A stretch of 64,000 nucleotides of DNA from Terriglobia bacterium (GTDB taxonomy: Bacteria; Acidobacteriota; Terriglobia; JAIQFV01). The notes under the pieces are model-generated. The model saw only the letters and a list, made by a program, of their open reading frames with translations, did not search any database and was not told the origin of the DNA. Positions 7,788 through 18,400 of the stretch are shown in pieces. Position numbers and translations under genes: made by a program. How positions within the stretch are numbered: position 1 is the first letter of the stretch; each line of letters starts with the position of its first letter. The DNA is taken from positions 1 to 64,000 of the forward strand of contig JAIQFV010000020.1 of assembly GCA_020073085.1 (NCBI GenBank), given 5' to 3'.

Positions 7788-7937
7788 TCACGCATCCCCC
7801 GGCAGCGCAAAGAGTGAACTGCTCGAGTGCACTCGGGTCGACCACCAGGCGTAGCGAAGCTGCATCTCCAACAGGTGCATCCTGCCACGTTCGATCATGC
7901 TCACCAACTCTGCGAGAGTGGCTTCAAGTTTGGCCAT
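7788..7937 (-). CDS. 49-residue protein overlapping the methylase gene end
   Basis: Starts ATGGCC at 7937, 14 bases before the end of the methylase gene, in another frame, and ends TGA at 7788. GGGAGAAACACTCG lies upstream as a possible ribosome site. The product is mostly one amphipathic helix (AELVSMIERGRMHLLEMQLR) with a Trp-Trp pair after it, similar in style to tiny accessory proteins in restriction operons. Overlap suggests translational coupling. Function unknown, and it could be chance. Confidence 0.4.
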   Translation of the reverse strand: MAKLEATLAELVSMIERGRMHLLEMQLRYAWWSTRVHSSSSLFALPGDA

Positions 7938-10900
7938 CGAGTGTTTCTCCCTTCTGCTTCAATCTCAACGAGTCAAGGGCCTCGGCCAAGCTAGTTGTAC
8001 CGGTCAGAGCCAAGATCTCGGCGACGTAGCTTGGTGTGAGGGCGGTCTCTACTCCCACTTGGATCAAACTCATCAGGTAACTGATCCCGTCCTGGCCAGG
8101 ACTGGCCTTCGGCACACTGCTGATGGCCGCGCGGGCAAGCGAGAGGGGATCAGGATTCACGAGCTCTCCCTGCGGATTGAAGTCTGTGTACAGAACATGA
8201 TCCAGGCCGCAGAATCCAGGGACGTCACGAATCAGCACCGCATTGACTGAGTTCCTTTCACTGTAGAGTTGACCGGAGAGCTCCTTCCGGGTTTCCCGCC
8301 GCCAAAGCATGCTCCTGGCCTCCTCGAGTCGTATCGAGTCCGAAAGCACCAACACCTCGGCATTCACTGGATTCCCCGAGGAATAGGGCACGACGGTGGG
8401 GGCGCCTCCGCGCGTTTTGGAGAGCCAGGCGTACTCCACAGCAAACGGCGTCGTCGTAGGCACACGACGCACGATACTCGGACCAATCTCGATCCCTGGA
8501 TCGTTAATCAAGGAGCCGTAAGCCAGGATGCCCACACTGCTCATGGTTCGAGGAGGATGGCAGCAGCGCGGATCCGCTGGCGGTGGGTCGAGGCGAGTCT
8601 GGTAGGGCTGGCCGGTGCGGATGCACTCCTGCATGGCGTCGTAGATTTCTAGGATGACACTCTTGGTACGGTAGTCGCCGTTGTACTTTTCTTCATCCTT
8701 GCGGCGGACGATGGGGAAAGTGTCCATGATGTAAGCCACGGCGTCACGCGGGGTTGGAAAGCTGGCTTTGAGCCGCGCCTGATCTTCCGCCGTCTCGCCC
8801 TCCGCGAGGAGCCAGTCACTGCTCTTGTCCACCGGCAGGTAGAGGTGGAAGAAGGCGGCATCGAGCTCGCAGCGAAGCAAGAAGCGGCGCCCCTCGTCCC
8901 AGCGGAACGGCGGGCCGAACCAACCGCAGTCCTGTGCGAACGGCTCAAGATCCCATGCTGTGTAGGTCAGCTCCAACACACGTGGTAGCAGCCAGTCCCG
9001 AAGCGTTGGCGGCCCGCCTGACCATGAACAAGATTCGGGATAGAAGTTCGGCGGGATGACAGGAAGCTGCTCCAACGCCCCGGCTCCCATACCTGTGCCG
9101 ATTATCTTCTGCCGAGCCAGGTAATCGAATACGAACGCATTCATATTCGACATCAGGCATGTCGTCAGGATGGGGTCCGCCACCTCCACGTAAACGTTAC
9201 GGCAATGGGTGTCGCATCCAGTGCGTGGAACAATCGCGGCAATCGATGTTCGTTCATCCGTCGCCCGAGCAATGTCGCGATAACCGAACAGCCATCTGGC
9301 TGGGAACTTGCCAGCGATCCTTGAATCGATCTCCTCGACTCTAGCGTAGTATTCCGTGACAGGCACAAAAGTCGCGTCGGACAGCTCCGAAGCTGTTGCT
9401 GATCTCCAATCCGAGCCAACAAATGTGGCATATCGGTGGTTGAAGGCGTGAATGGTCTTGCCGGAGTATAGGCGCGCAAATCCGCCCGGGATCACTTGAG
9501 GCAACTCGTCGCGTCGCCGGAAAAAGTCGCCTTCGTCAGACAGGCTAAGCATTCTCTGAATCGAAGGCTTCCACGGGCTGAGCCTTCCATCGCGCCGGTC
9601 GAGAAAGACCCCGAGTCTTCTGTAGCATCTTCTGGCGATGCCCTTGTCCTCCGCGCACTGGAAAATTGGTGGGGCAAGCGTATTCGGGCTGAAGTTCAGT
9701 ATGTCATCGCGGGAAAGGGTGATTCGGCGTCTTGGGTCGCGAAGCTCTTCGACGGAATGCGCGAAGTAGCAAAACCCGATTCCCTGGGAGAATCCCATGT
9801 CTCCTGCTAGGGTCAGCAGACAGAACCGATAGCTCCGATGAACACTGGGGAAGAGTTCCCCAGCATTTTCGAAATCAAACAAGGAAACCAGCCGAGAACG
9901 CTGTAGCAGCCAACCGAAAAGGGCAGCGTTGTAGGCATCCATGGAGATGGCTGAAGGAACTATGATTCCAGCCCTGCCTCCAGGGTGAAGATGAGAAGCA
10001 ACGGACTCGGTAAACAAGGGGTAAAGGTTTATTCGCCCAACCGATGAGAGTGCAAAGCGCCCGCTAGCTTGGATAAAATGCCGACTGCCTCCAACACGCC
10101 GTTTTGCCTCAAGAAATTGTAGCCAGAGAGGTGGGTCGTCATTCTCAAGTTTGAGGATTAATGCCTGACGTTGGCGAGCCGAGGAGGCGTTGGCAATGCC
10201 AGGCGCTCGCTGGGCGAAAAACTCCTTTTCGCTCAGTTCAACCATCTCCCATGGCGGGTTTCCGAGCACGCAGTCGAAGCCACCCCTCGCGAACACCTCC
10301 GGGAAAACCAGATGCCAGTGGAAGAACTGGTACTGGCCTGAGAGGCGTTCGGACTCGGCGACGAGATCGGCGGGCAGAGGCCGACCGGCGGCCAATTCCT
10401 TGAGGTCTTTGTGGGTGAGGCCAAACGGCTCCTTCGAAGGGTATCGCGGGTCGTCGCAGTGAGGCGGAAATTGCCTATTGACGACGAAAGCCGCGCACCA
10501 CGCGTCGGCGAGCTGCTTCTTATGGCGGTACTCCGCGGTCTCTTCGTGGCGGCGGAAAGCCAGCTCCTTAGCCCGGAGGTCATCGGGCCGGTCGTCAGGA
10601 AGTTCTTCTAGGGCAGCAGAGGCCTGCTGCAGGTGGGCCTGAGTCTCGGCGTCCTGCTGGGAGAAGAGCGAACCTAGCCCCGCACGCTCGGCCTTATTAC
10701 GCTTCCTTAGCAGTGAGCAGGCTTTCTTGTCGTCACCTTCGATGGGAGTGAAGGCATCGTCAGGCAGGCCAGCGGCGATTAGCCCCGGGGTGGCCCCGAG
10801 CAGGCTGTTGCCCACGCGGATGTGGTGGTCGAGGAAAGAGAGCGGTTTGCCAGGCTCCAGGGCTTCGAGCCATAGGCTCACGCGGCACAGCTCAGCTGCC

Positions 10901-12615
10901 ATGGGGTTTACGTCCACGCCGTAGAGGCAGCGGCCGATCACGTCGCGTATGGCGTGCTGGTAAAGGAGCGGCGAAGGTTCGCTCTCGCCTTGGGCCAGCG
11001 CCCGCATGCGAGCGAGGTGCCGGGCCAGCCGATGCGCCGCGCCCACGAGGAAATGGCCGGAGCCGACGGCGGGGTCGCAGACCTTGAGGGCGAGGATGGC
11101 CTTTTCGGCCTCAGCGCCTGACTTGCCCTTGATCGCTTCCTCCACCACTGGGTCGAGTGCGGAGTCAAGTAGGCATTGCACCAATGAATCTGGCGTGTAA
11201 TAGGAACCCGAGGTTTTGCGCTCATTTCCAGCAAACTCGGCAAAGGAGAAGCGGGCGCCGTCGGCGCTAATTTGTGGCGTGAGCGCGAGTAGGCTTTCGT
11301 AGACGCCGCCCAACTCCTCCGCACCTAGATTCTTGTAGTCCACAGGACGAAGCACTTTACCTTGGCGGGTGAAGGCGAGATCCCGCAGGGCTTCAAGAAA
11401 GTCATGGTTGGTTAGCTCGGCGTCGTTAAGGGCGGCTGTGGAGGCGGGGTTCCAAAGGAAGCAGCCGAGCGCCGGCAGAGCCAGATGCTCGCGCACGGTA
11501 GTAAAGGCTGCGTCGCCGGAAAGAGCACCCACCATGACCTGGAACTGTCGCCACAGGTCAGCATGACGACTTCCTTTGATCCTGTTGGCCAGCTCGCGCA
11601 TGCGGGCGGTACTGTAGTGGGCCGCGTATCGTTCGCGGGCAGTGTGGGCTGCATTGGAGTCGTCGTGCAAGTGGAGGAGCGACTGTCCTTCGAGGGTGCG
11701 GTCCTCGGCCACGAATAAGAAGATCAGTCGGTAGACCACGCGTAGAAGCTGGCCGTGAAAGTCAGCAGGCGTAATCTCGCTTGTGCGAAGCGCGTCGCGC
11801 AGGCTGGTGTTTTTCGGGTGGCTGGTGAAGCCCTCGCCTAGGATCTGCAGTGCGCGCTCAACGCCGCCGCGCAGGTCGCCCAGAGCCCGGGTGCCCTGAT
11901 CTTCGGCAAGTTTGGTCCACTGCTCCAGCCAGCAGGTTTCCGGCCGCGCACTCTCGCGGGGGGCGAAGCGCGTGGCGTGAGCGGTCAGCCAAAGGAGGAC
12001 GAAGTCGGAATAGACCTCGCCTTCGAACATGGCCTCGAGGTTGAACTCGAGGAAAGATTGGCGTGAAAGGGCCTGGTTATCACGAAGCACACGCAGGATC
12101 AGGCCGTTTGAGACGAGTGCCCACAGATGGCCGGAACTGCGGTTGAGGAACTCTTGCACGAGGCCATGAGGGTTGGCGGCGGCAGCCCCGCGCTGGCCAG
12201 CGGCGCGGTGGTCGAGCGAGAGCCCACAGCCGACAAGATGAACGGGCACGGGGCCAAAGAAGCGGCTGATCGCGTAGCTGCGGTCGCCGACCTCGGGGCC
12301 AGCGCTGGTGGGCAAAAGTCCAAAGCCCAGCTCACGCAAGAGCGGCAAACTCCACTTGTCGTTGGTGAGGCCGGTGCCGGCTTCGCCCTCGGGCAAACTC
12401 GCGGTGGTGGTGCGGAACTCGGTCCAGTGCTTGCGCAGGCGGTTCCATGACTGGGTGATGACCTCGTTGAGGCGTTCATCCTGGGGCAGGCCATAGTCTT
12501 CAGGCCTTGTGCCGTCGAGCTTCGCCCTTGGATCGAGCACGCGGCGGAGCAGGTCGGGTGGCAGCAGGCCCCCTTCGGAGCGGATCGTCTGGAAGTCTTG
12601 GTTGCGGCGGGCCAT
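7924..12615 (-). CDS. Eco57I-type adenine methylase with fused GGCT-like domain
   Basis: 1563 residues. GSYYTPDSL near residue 470 is the usual entry to N6-adenine methylases; CDPAVGSGHFL near 515 is the AdoMet-binding motif; NPPWE near 790 is catalytic motif IV. Target-recognition and helical parts follow, up to about 1350, ending in DPPPADPRCCHPP, a typical terminus for this family. The frame then continues without a stop into ILAYGSLINDPG (about 1362-1373), the signature of the gamma-glutamylcyclotransferase/AIG2-like fold, up to 1563. No ribosome site precedes the internal ATG. Two bases separate this gene from the SNF2 gene. Comparable to DrmMI of class 1 DISARM; it would mark host DNA. 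Confidence 0.85.
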   Translation of the reverse strand: MARRNQDFQTIRSEGGLLPPDLLRRVLDPRAKLDGTRPEDYGLPQDERLNEVITQSWNRLRKHWTEFRTTTASLPEGEAGTGLTNDKWSLPLLRELGFGLLPTSAGPEVGDRSYAISRFFGPVPVHLVGCGLSLDHRAAGQRGAAAANPHGLVQEFLNRSSGHLWALVSNGLILRVLRDNQALSRQSFLEFNLEAMFEGEVYSDFVLLWLTAHATRFAPRESARPETCWLEQWTKLAEDQGTRALGDLRGGVERALQILGEGFTSHPKNTSLRDALRTSEITPADFHGQLLRVVYRLIFLFVAEDRTLEGQSLLHLHDDSNAAHTARERYAAHYSTARMRELANRIKGSRHADLWRQFQVMVGALSGDAAFTTVREHLALPALGCFLWNPASTAALNDAELTNHDFLEALRDLAFTRQGKVLRPVDYKNLGAEELGGVYESLLALTPQISADGARFSFAEFAGNERKTSGSYYTPDSLVQCLLDSALDPVVEEAIKGKSGAEAEKAILALKVCDPAVGSGHFLVGAAHRLARHLARMRALAQGESEPSPLLYQHAIRDVIGRCLYGVDVNPMAAELCRVSLWLEALEPGKPLSFLDHHIRVGNSLLGATPGLIAAGLPDDAFTPIEGDDKKACSLLRKRNKAERAGLGSLFSQQDAETQAHLQQASAALEELPDDRPDDLRAKELAFRRHEETAEYRHKKQLADAWCAAFVVNRQFPPHCDDPRYPSKEPFGLTHKDLKELAAGRPLPADLVAESERLSGQYQFFHWHLVFPEVFARGGFDCVLGNPPWEMVELSEKEFFAQRAPGIANASSARQRQALILKLENDDPPLWLQFLEAKRRVGGSRHFIQASGRFALSSVGRINLYPLFTESVASHLHPGGRAGIIVPSAISMDAYNAALFGWLLQRSRLVSLFDFENAGELFPSVHRSYRFCLLTLAGDMGFSQGIGFCYFAHSVEELRDPRRRITLSRDDILNFSPNTLAPPIFQCAEDKGIARRCYRRLGVFLDRRDGRLSPWKPSIQRMLSLSDEGDFFRRRDELPQVIPGGFARLYSGKTIHAFNHRYATFVGSDWRSATASELSDATFVPVTEYYARVEEIDSRIAGKFPARWLFGYRDIARATDERTSIAAIVPRTGCDTHCRNVYVEVADPILTTCLMSNMNAFVFDYLARQKIIGTGMGAGALEQLPVIPPNFYPESCSWSGGPPTLRDWLLPRVLELTYTAWDLEPFAQDCGWFGPPFRWDEGRRFLLRCELDAAFFHLYLPVDKSSDWLLAEGETAEDQARLKASFPTPRDAVAYIMDTFPIVRRKDEEKYNGDYRTKSVILEIYDAMQECIRTGQPYQTRLDPPPADPRCCHPPRTMSSVGILAYGSLINDPGIEIGPSIVRRVPTTTPFAVEYAWLSKTRGGAPTVVPYSSGNPVNAEVLVLSDSIRLEEARSMLWRRETRKELSGQLYSERNSVNAVLIRDVPGFCGLDHVLYTDFNPQGELVNPDPLSLARAAISSVPKASPGQDGISYLMSLIQVGVETALTPSYVAEILALTGTTSLAEALDSLRLKQKGETLDGQT

Positions 12616-12617
12616 GG

Positions 12618-15455
12618 CTAATTTAACCTCGGCAATAGAACGTAGGCTCCGAGGATGTCCACGGGAAGCACAGGCTGAATGGTCACTCGACCTTTGGAGC
12701 GTGAGGCTTCGCGCACCCGTTCGTGAGCGGCAAGCTGCGCCGCTGCGCGTTCGTTCGCGATCGGCACGAGCGAGATCTGGAGCTTGGACAGCGCAGGCAA
12801 CAGCAAACCAACCTGCTGGTTGACTGCGGTAAGAGTGAGGTTTCGATCAGGACGCGATGCCAGCAGCCGTTCGCCGTCCTCCGTCTTCAACCACTGCGGC
12901 GCATCTGCTGGGCCTGTGCAGGCCAGGGGGGCGATCTCCTCGCATAAAATGGTTGCCATATCGGATCCAGCGATCTGCAAGTGGTAGCGGAAGCGCACCA
13001 CCAGAAGGGTGGTGCGTATGGTCACTTCTGAGGTGGAGACGATGCCGCAGCGCGATGCCACCGGTCGGCTGTCACGCGCCACCGGGTCGAGCGCCTGATC
13101 GAGCGTCCAGCTCGCGAGACCCTCGATCACCCGGCTCGTGCGACCGAGATAGATCTCTCCATCAAGAAGCGGGAGATCGAAGCGGCCTGTGAATGGTTCG
13201 TCGAGCGCGATGGCTTGGCGCAAAGCACGCGGGACTTCATTGCTGAGAAAGATGGTCACGGCGTTACCCTTTACTTGTACTGGAACCGTCGCCGCCTGAA
13301 GGACAGTCCCAAAGAATCGAGCGACGTCCTCACTGCGACCAATGGCGGTTCGCACGCTCTGAAGCTCGGCCGCAACCGCCTCCGGGCTCAGGGTGTGCTG
13401 GGCAAAGCGCGAGCGGCTCGCCTTCTCGCGGTCGCGGGCGTTCTCCCACTCAGCATGGATGGCCTGTTTCTTCGGCGCGAGGTTTTCGATGAAGTCGAGA
13501 TTAAGCTGGAGGCCTCCCGATCTGGTCTTCTCGCGGAAGAGCGCGCCCTCGAACAACGCCTCTGCAATCTGCTCGCTGGAGCCAGGCACCGCAACAGTGA
13601 CGCCAAGATCGCTCTTGATGCTTTTGTGCTTGCGGATCAGCACATCGAGGATCACGCCGTCGATGGGGTTGTCGGTACCGTAATAGGTAACGACACGCAC
13701 CTCGGTTTTCTCCTGGCCAAATCGGTCCACCCGACCTTCGCGCTGTTCGTGGCGCGTGGGGTTCCAGGCAAGGTCGTAATGCAACACGGCGTTGAAATGC
13801 TTTTGGAGGTTGACGCCCTCCGACAGACAGTCGGTGCAAACGAGCACGAACTGGCCGGGGTCGGCGGCCAGAGCGGCGATACGCGCCTCGCGCTCCGTCG
13901 GGGGAAGCTGGCTGGTAACGGACTCGACCCTTACCGTGTTCGGCAGTGCCTCACGCAGTTGGAGGGCGACGTACTCCGCCGTGTCAACGAAGCGGCAGAA
14001 CACAACCGGGTGGAAACCATCCTTGAGCAGCGTCTTAATTTCGCGGACTGCACCTTGAAGCTTCAGATCGTCAGCGGGATTGATGGCTTCGGCACGGCGA
14101 GTGAACTCCAGAAGCTTGCGTCTTGTGGTTTCCTTGCTCGATTCCGTATCGGTACCCGGGCTGAAGTCGAGGGTGACGTTGTCATCATCATCTCCCTGGT
14201 CAAGAACCGTTCGGCGACCAATCTCGTCCACGTCCTCGTCTTCGGCCTGATCTACAGCGGCGCGGCTGCGCAAGGTCGCTGCGGCTGCAGCGGGACTGGA
14301 TGAGACACAACGGAGGAGTGCCAGGGCCGACCAGTATCGAACGCGTTGGCGGCTTTGGCTACCGCCTTCCTCGGACACGTACTCGCGGGCGAAGGCCACG
14401 ATGTCATCGAAGAGCACGCGGTAGTTCTTACTGAAGGTGTATGTGGCCTCCTTGTCCTTTCGCTCAGGGAAGGCGGTGTCGCTTTCCAGGTAGTGGCGGA
14501 TGTCGGCTCGCCGGCGCTGCACGAGATGGCGGGCAAGCTTACGGCGTATTCCTTCGAGGCCGGCGCGGTCGAGATCCAAGGGCAGGTCGGCGAACTCGCC
14601 ATCGAGCAGGCTCAACAGCGAGCGGAACGCCTGTTCGTTGCCGCTATGGGGCGTGGCGGTGACAAGCAAAACGTGCCGCGCCGGGTCTTCGGTCATGCGG
14701 CGAAGGAGTTCGAAACGCTGTTGTCGGCCGCGCCCAACACCGCCCGCCAGCGTGCAACCGTGGGCCTCGTCCACGATCACGAATTCGGGGCATTTGCGGA
14801 TGAAGTCCTCGGCGTGACGAGGGGTCTTGATAAAATCGGTGGAGACGACAGTAAAGCGATGGCGGTCGAAGACAGACTCATCACGACGGCTGATCTCGTT
14901 CTCCAGGCGCTGGATGGTACTGCTCAAAATCAGCTCGGCCTCGATGTGAAATTTTTCGGCCAGCTCGCGTTGCCATTGCTCGGCCAAGTGCGGTGGGCAA
15001 AGCACAGCCATCCGTCGGATCTCGCCCCGATCCAGAAGTTCGCGGGCGATCAGGCATGCTTCGATTGTCTTGCCAATTCCCACGTCGTCGGCGATCAGCA
15101 GTCTCACCGGGTCGAGCTTGAGCGCCATCATGAGTGGCACGAGCTGATAAGGTCGAGGCTCCACGACGATGCGGCCGAAGCTACGGAAGGGTCCCGCGGC
15201 AGCGCGGGTCGAGAGGCGCGCCGCGTCCCGCAGGAGCTGTCCCGAGGTGAAATCGCCCACGTCCGCTTCGCTTGGAAGCCGGAACGTTGCAGACGAAACT
15301 GGCTCTACCACCGGGAGGACACCAGTGATCTCCTCGTCGAGCCCGCCGACGGGGCGGAGGAGCAGGAGGTCGTCCGTAGAGTCGGGCAGAACGACCCACT
15401 CACGGCCGCGGGCATGGACCAGGGTTCCGGGTTTGGATAGTGACGCGGTACTCAT
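12618..15455 (-). CDS. SNF2-family helicase (DrmD-like)
   Basis: 945 residues with a full SNF2/superfamily-2 set: ADDVGIGKT (Walker A, about 122), VDEAHG (Walker B, about 228), TATPHSG (motif III), EGVNLQKHFN and GRVDRFGQ (motifs V and VI, about 560-580). There is no nuclease domain; the C-terminal ~250 residues are family-specific. ATG 15455 overlaps the stop of the upstream gene as ATGA, showing translational coupling. A SNF2 helicase beside an adenine methylase and a DUF1998 helicase is the DISARM class 1 gene set, where DrmD fills this place. It probably remodels or translocates on unmethylated foreign DNA. Confidence 0.85.
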   Translation of the reverse strand: MSTASLSKPGTLVHARGREWVVLPDSTDDLLLLRPVGGLDEEITGVLPVVEPVSSATFRLPSEADVGDFTSGQLLRDAARLSTRAAAGPFRSFGRIVVEPRPYQLVPLMMALKLDPVRLLIADDVGIGKTIEACLIARELLDRGEIRRMAVLCPPHLAEQWQRELAEKFHIEAELILSSTIQRLENEISRRDESVFDRHRFTVVSTDFIKTPRHAEDFIRKCPEFVIVDEAHGCTLAGGVGRGRQQRFELLRRMTEDPARHVLLVTATPHSGNEQAFRSLLSLLDGEFADLPLDLDRAGLEGIRRKLARHLVQRRRADIRHYLESDTAFPERKDKEATYTFSKNYRVLFDDIVAFAREYVSEEGGSQSRQRVRYWSALALLRCVSSSPAAAAATLRSRAAVDQAEDEDVDEIGRRTVLDQGDDDDNVTLDFSPGTDTESSKETTRRKLLEFTRRAEAINPADDLKLQGAVREIKTLLKDGFHPVVFCRFVDTAEYVALQLREALPNTVRVESVTSQLPPTEREARIAALAADPGQFVLVCTDCLSEGVNLQKHFNAVLHYDLAWNPTRHEQREGRVDRFGQEKTEVRVVTYYGTDNPIDGVILDVLIRKHKSIKSDLGVTVAVPGSSEQIAEALFEGALFREKTRSGGLQLNLDFIENLAPKKQAIHAEWENARDREKASRSRFAQHTLSPEAVAAELQSVRTAIGRSEDVARFFGTVLQAATVPVQVKGNAVTIFLSNEVPRALRQAIALDEPFTGRFDLPLLDGEIYLGRTSRVIEGLASWTLDQALDPVARDSRPVASRCGIVSTSEVTIRTTLLVVRFRYHLQIAGSDMATILCEEIAPLACTGPADAPQWLKTEDGERLLASRPDRNLTLTAVNQQVGLLLPALSKLQISLVPIANERAAAQLAAHERVREASRSKGRVTIQPVLPVDILGAYVLLPRLN

Positions 15456-18400
15456 GTGCGAGGGACTCCGAAGATATCTGGGTGACGAAGGAAGATCGCG
15501 AGCCAGTCAGCCTTATGGTGGAAACGTATAACGATGTAGCCCATCTCTTTCAAGGCCTGCGTCGTGCCGTCGTCATCACGAATCTTATCGGCCCCATCGT
15601 GCGGTGGCCCGTCGATGTAGATTGCCGCGTTGTGCTCGCGGTAAAAGAAATCAGGTTGGCTGAAATAGCCGGGAATTTTGTACTGCCCATCGGTCGGCGG
15701 CCGGAGCATGAGCTCGTCCACCATGTCGAGCCAACGCTTCTCGAGCTGGCTGTCGCAGCGTTTGCGCAGTGCGATCATGCGCTCCGCACGAGAGCCTGCA
15801 CCTCCTGCCGGGCGGCACTCGGCGCGCGATAGTTCGGACATTAGATCCCGGATGAGCGCACGATCGAGATCTTTGTGATCCGGCTGGTTGCCGTAGTCGA
15901 GGAGACACTCGTAGCATGCTCTGCCGCAGTGGCTTGCTCCGCGATCTTCCAAGGCGTCAGGATCGTAGTGGCAGATCACAAGCGCCCGGCGCGCAAGAAC
16001 GGGCAGCACCGCCGGATCCTCAACAAGCTGCCGAAGCACTCCCGCGCCACCTTCCGACGCCTCGTAAAAGAGGATCTCTTGGCGGTCCTGGGCCGACGGC
16101 ATGGGCTCGCATGAGAGCTCTCGTGGCTCCAGCTGAAAGTTCTGCTGAATCGCCTGCTTGAACGCGGCTTGAAGACCGGCCATTTCGGGGCCGGACCGAG
16201 GCGGCTCGAAACGCATCACCAGAGCGTTCTTGGCATCCTTCACGTAAGGCACCACCCGTTGTAACCGCGATTGTGCCGTGGCGTCGTCCTGGTCTTCTTC
16301 GTCTGCCTGATTGCGCGACCAGTAACCACGTTCAAGGTCGAGGTTGAAACCAGGAGGTTGCGTCCCGCGCTGTCTTGCCCAGCCCAAGTTGATGCGGTAG
16401 AGGTCGGTTGAGTCGCCGTAGCTGAGTCTCAGGGCAAGAGTGCCGTCGCAAAACACCTCCGCATCCTTTCGGTCCAGCTTGCCGCCAATCTCCGGGAACC
16501 GGTAGGACGAAACGAGCTTGTAGCCAAAGCGCTGCCGCTCCTCCTCGTCGCAGGTGATGCGCTGGGCGAGCTTCAGACTCACGTTTTGGAGTTGGATGAG
16601 ATTCTCGATGCGTGCTGTTCCGTCAAGAGCCACACCGCAGCGGTCACACAACTCGGACAGGTTGATACCCTGCTCCATGTGCGCGTAGCCGCATTTCGGA
16701 CAGCGCTTCATCGTCGCTGTCACGAGCTCGTGCGTGGCCTCGATGTCGTCCGATCCGAAATCCAAGTTGACCTTGTACACGCGGTAGCGGGCGCCTTCGT
16801 GATACACCAGGGCGCGCGGGCCGAATTCGGAGATGGCGAGAAATCGTGGACGGGAGACGAACTCATCGTGCCCCTTCCGTTGCCGTCGCCCGGGCACATA
16901 GGCCGACAGTGGGAGCCGCGGGAAGTTGTAGCCGGGAAGGAAGCCCTCCGAAGCGAAGTAGCGGTAAGAGTAGAAGTCGCCCTCGTAAATGCCCTCGGCT
17001 TCGGTGAGCAATCGGATCTGGCTTTCCGCCTGCGCCCGCAAACGACGCGAGTGGTTGCGCTCGATCTCGGGCCTGGCGTGATCGCCGATGATCCTGTGGT
17101 GCAGTTCGCGCTGGCGCACGGCGGAACGATACAGGCTTCGCCAGCGTTCGCAGGCGGAATCAAAGCTGCGTTCAACCTGATTGAGAACCTCTGCTCCCCA
17201 GTTCTCGTCGAACCATACCGTCGTTTCGAGCTCGCCGCGTATACCCGCGATTAACTGATTCGCCTTCGCAAGCGCTGCTGCGTGGTGGGCCGGGTTGTGT
17301 AACTCCTGCCTCAGAACATCCTTGACGGGCAAGGGGAGCTTGCCGTCGGACGAAGTAAGGTCCAGAACTGTTGTGAGTGTCCTACCGAGATCCGGCTTGG
17401 CGACCTCCATCCAGATCGCGTTGAGGTGCGACCGGATCAGATCGCGATTGCGCAGATCGATTGGCGGCGGGGCCACTGAGCCCGCCACCATTTTGCTCGG
17501 TTCCCGGTAAAAGTACTGATCGTGGGGGCTACGACCCGCACAGTAAGTAAAGACAAGCGCCGGCTGTCCGCCACGACCCGCACGACCGCTGCGCTGAGCG
17601 TAGTTGGCCGGCGTCGGTGGGACATTGCGAAGGTTGACGAGATTCAACTGGGCAATGTCGACACCCAGTTCCATCGTCGGCGAACAGAATAGTAGCGGTA
17701 GATCGCCGGTTCGAAACCGATCTTCCCGCTCCTGCCGATCCTCGGAGGCGACCTGTGCCGTGTGCTCGCGGGCTTCAAGCACGCACTTGAGGTCCACGAA
17801 GTGTCGGTAGCATTCGACAAAGTAGCGGTTGACCTCCGGCGGGATTTCTCCGGCCTCGAGCAACCGCGTGCGGTCGATCGGGCGGATCTCGCCATCGCCA
17901 GGAAGCCAGCGGAGCGCGTCTGCGTTCATTTGGTATCCTGGATCGTCGTTATCACGGCCGCTGCGGACCTGCTCAACAATGCCATATCGCTTGAGGGCGA
18001 GGAATAGGAACCGAATGACTTCATCGACCTCGGGACGGCCGAGCCTGTGACCATCTGGAAGATGTGTTGCAAGAGAACGCTTGAGGTAGCGACCGTAGGA
18101 ACCGTAAGATGAAATGAAGAAGCCATAGCGGTCTTGTTGGCGCTTGGACCGCGGGTAGGCCACTTCGGATTTTGTCAGCCCGCGGGCGTCCTCGAGATAC
18201 CAGACTGTATCTTCGAGCAGGCGAGGCTTGGTCTGTTCCACGAGATCGAGCTGCCTCTGTGGATCTAGGACATCAACCTTCACCGCCAGGGAACGGCGCA
18301 TCACATCCAAAAGCGTACGGAGAATCTCCTCCCGTGTCACGACTGGACACAAGCGGAGTGCTGTTGGGGTATCAATCAATTGCTCGGCTTCGCGGCCTTC

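Noticed and set aside
13215-15440. Two long plus-strand frames (about 362 and 364 codons) opposite the SNF2 helicase
   Set aside because: They are antisense to a protein with complete helicase motifs, have no matching ribosome sites, and come from the G/C-rich codon pattern of the real gene.
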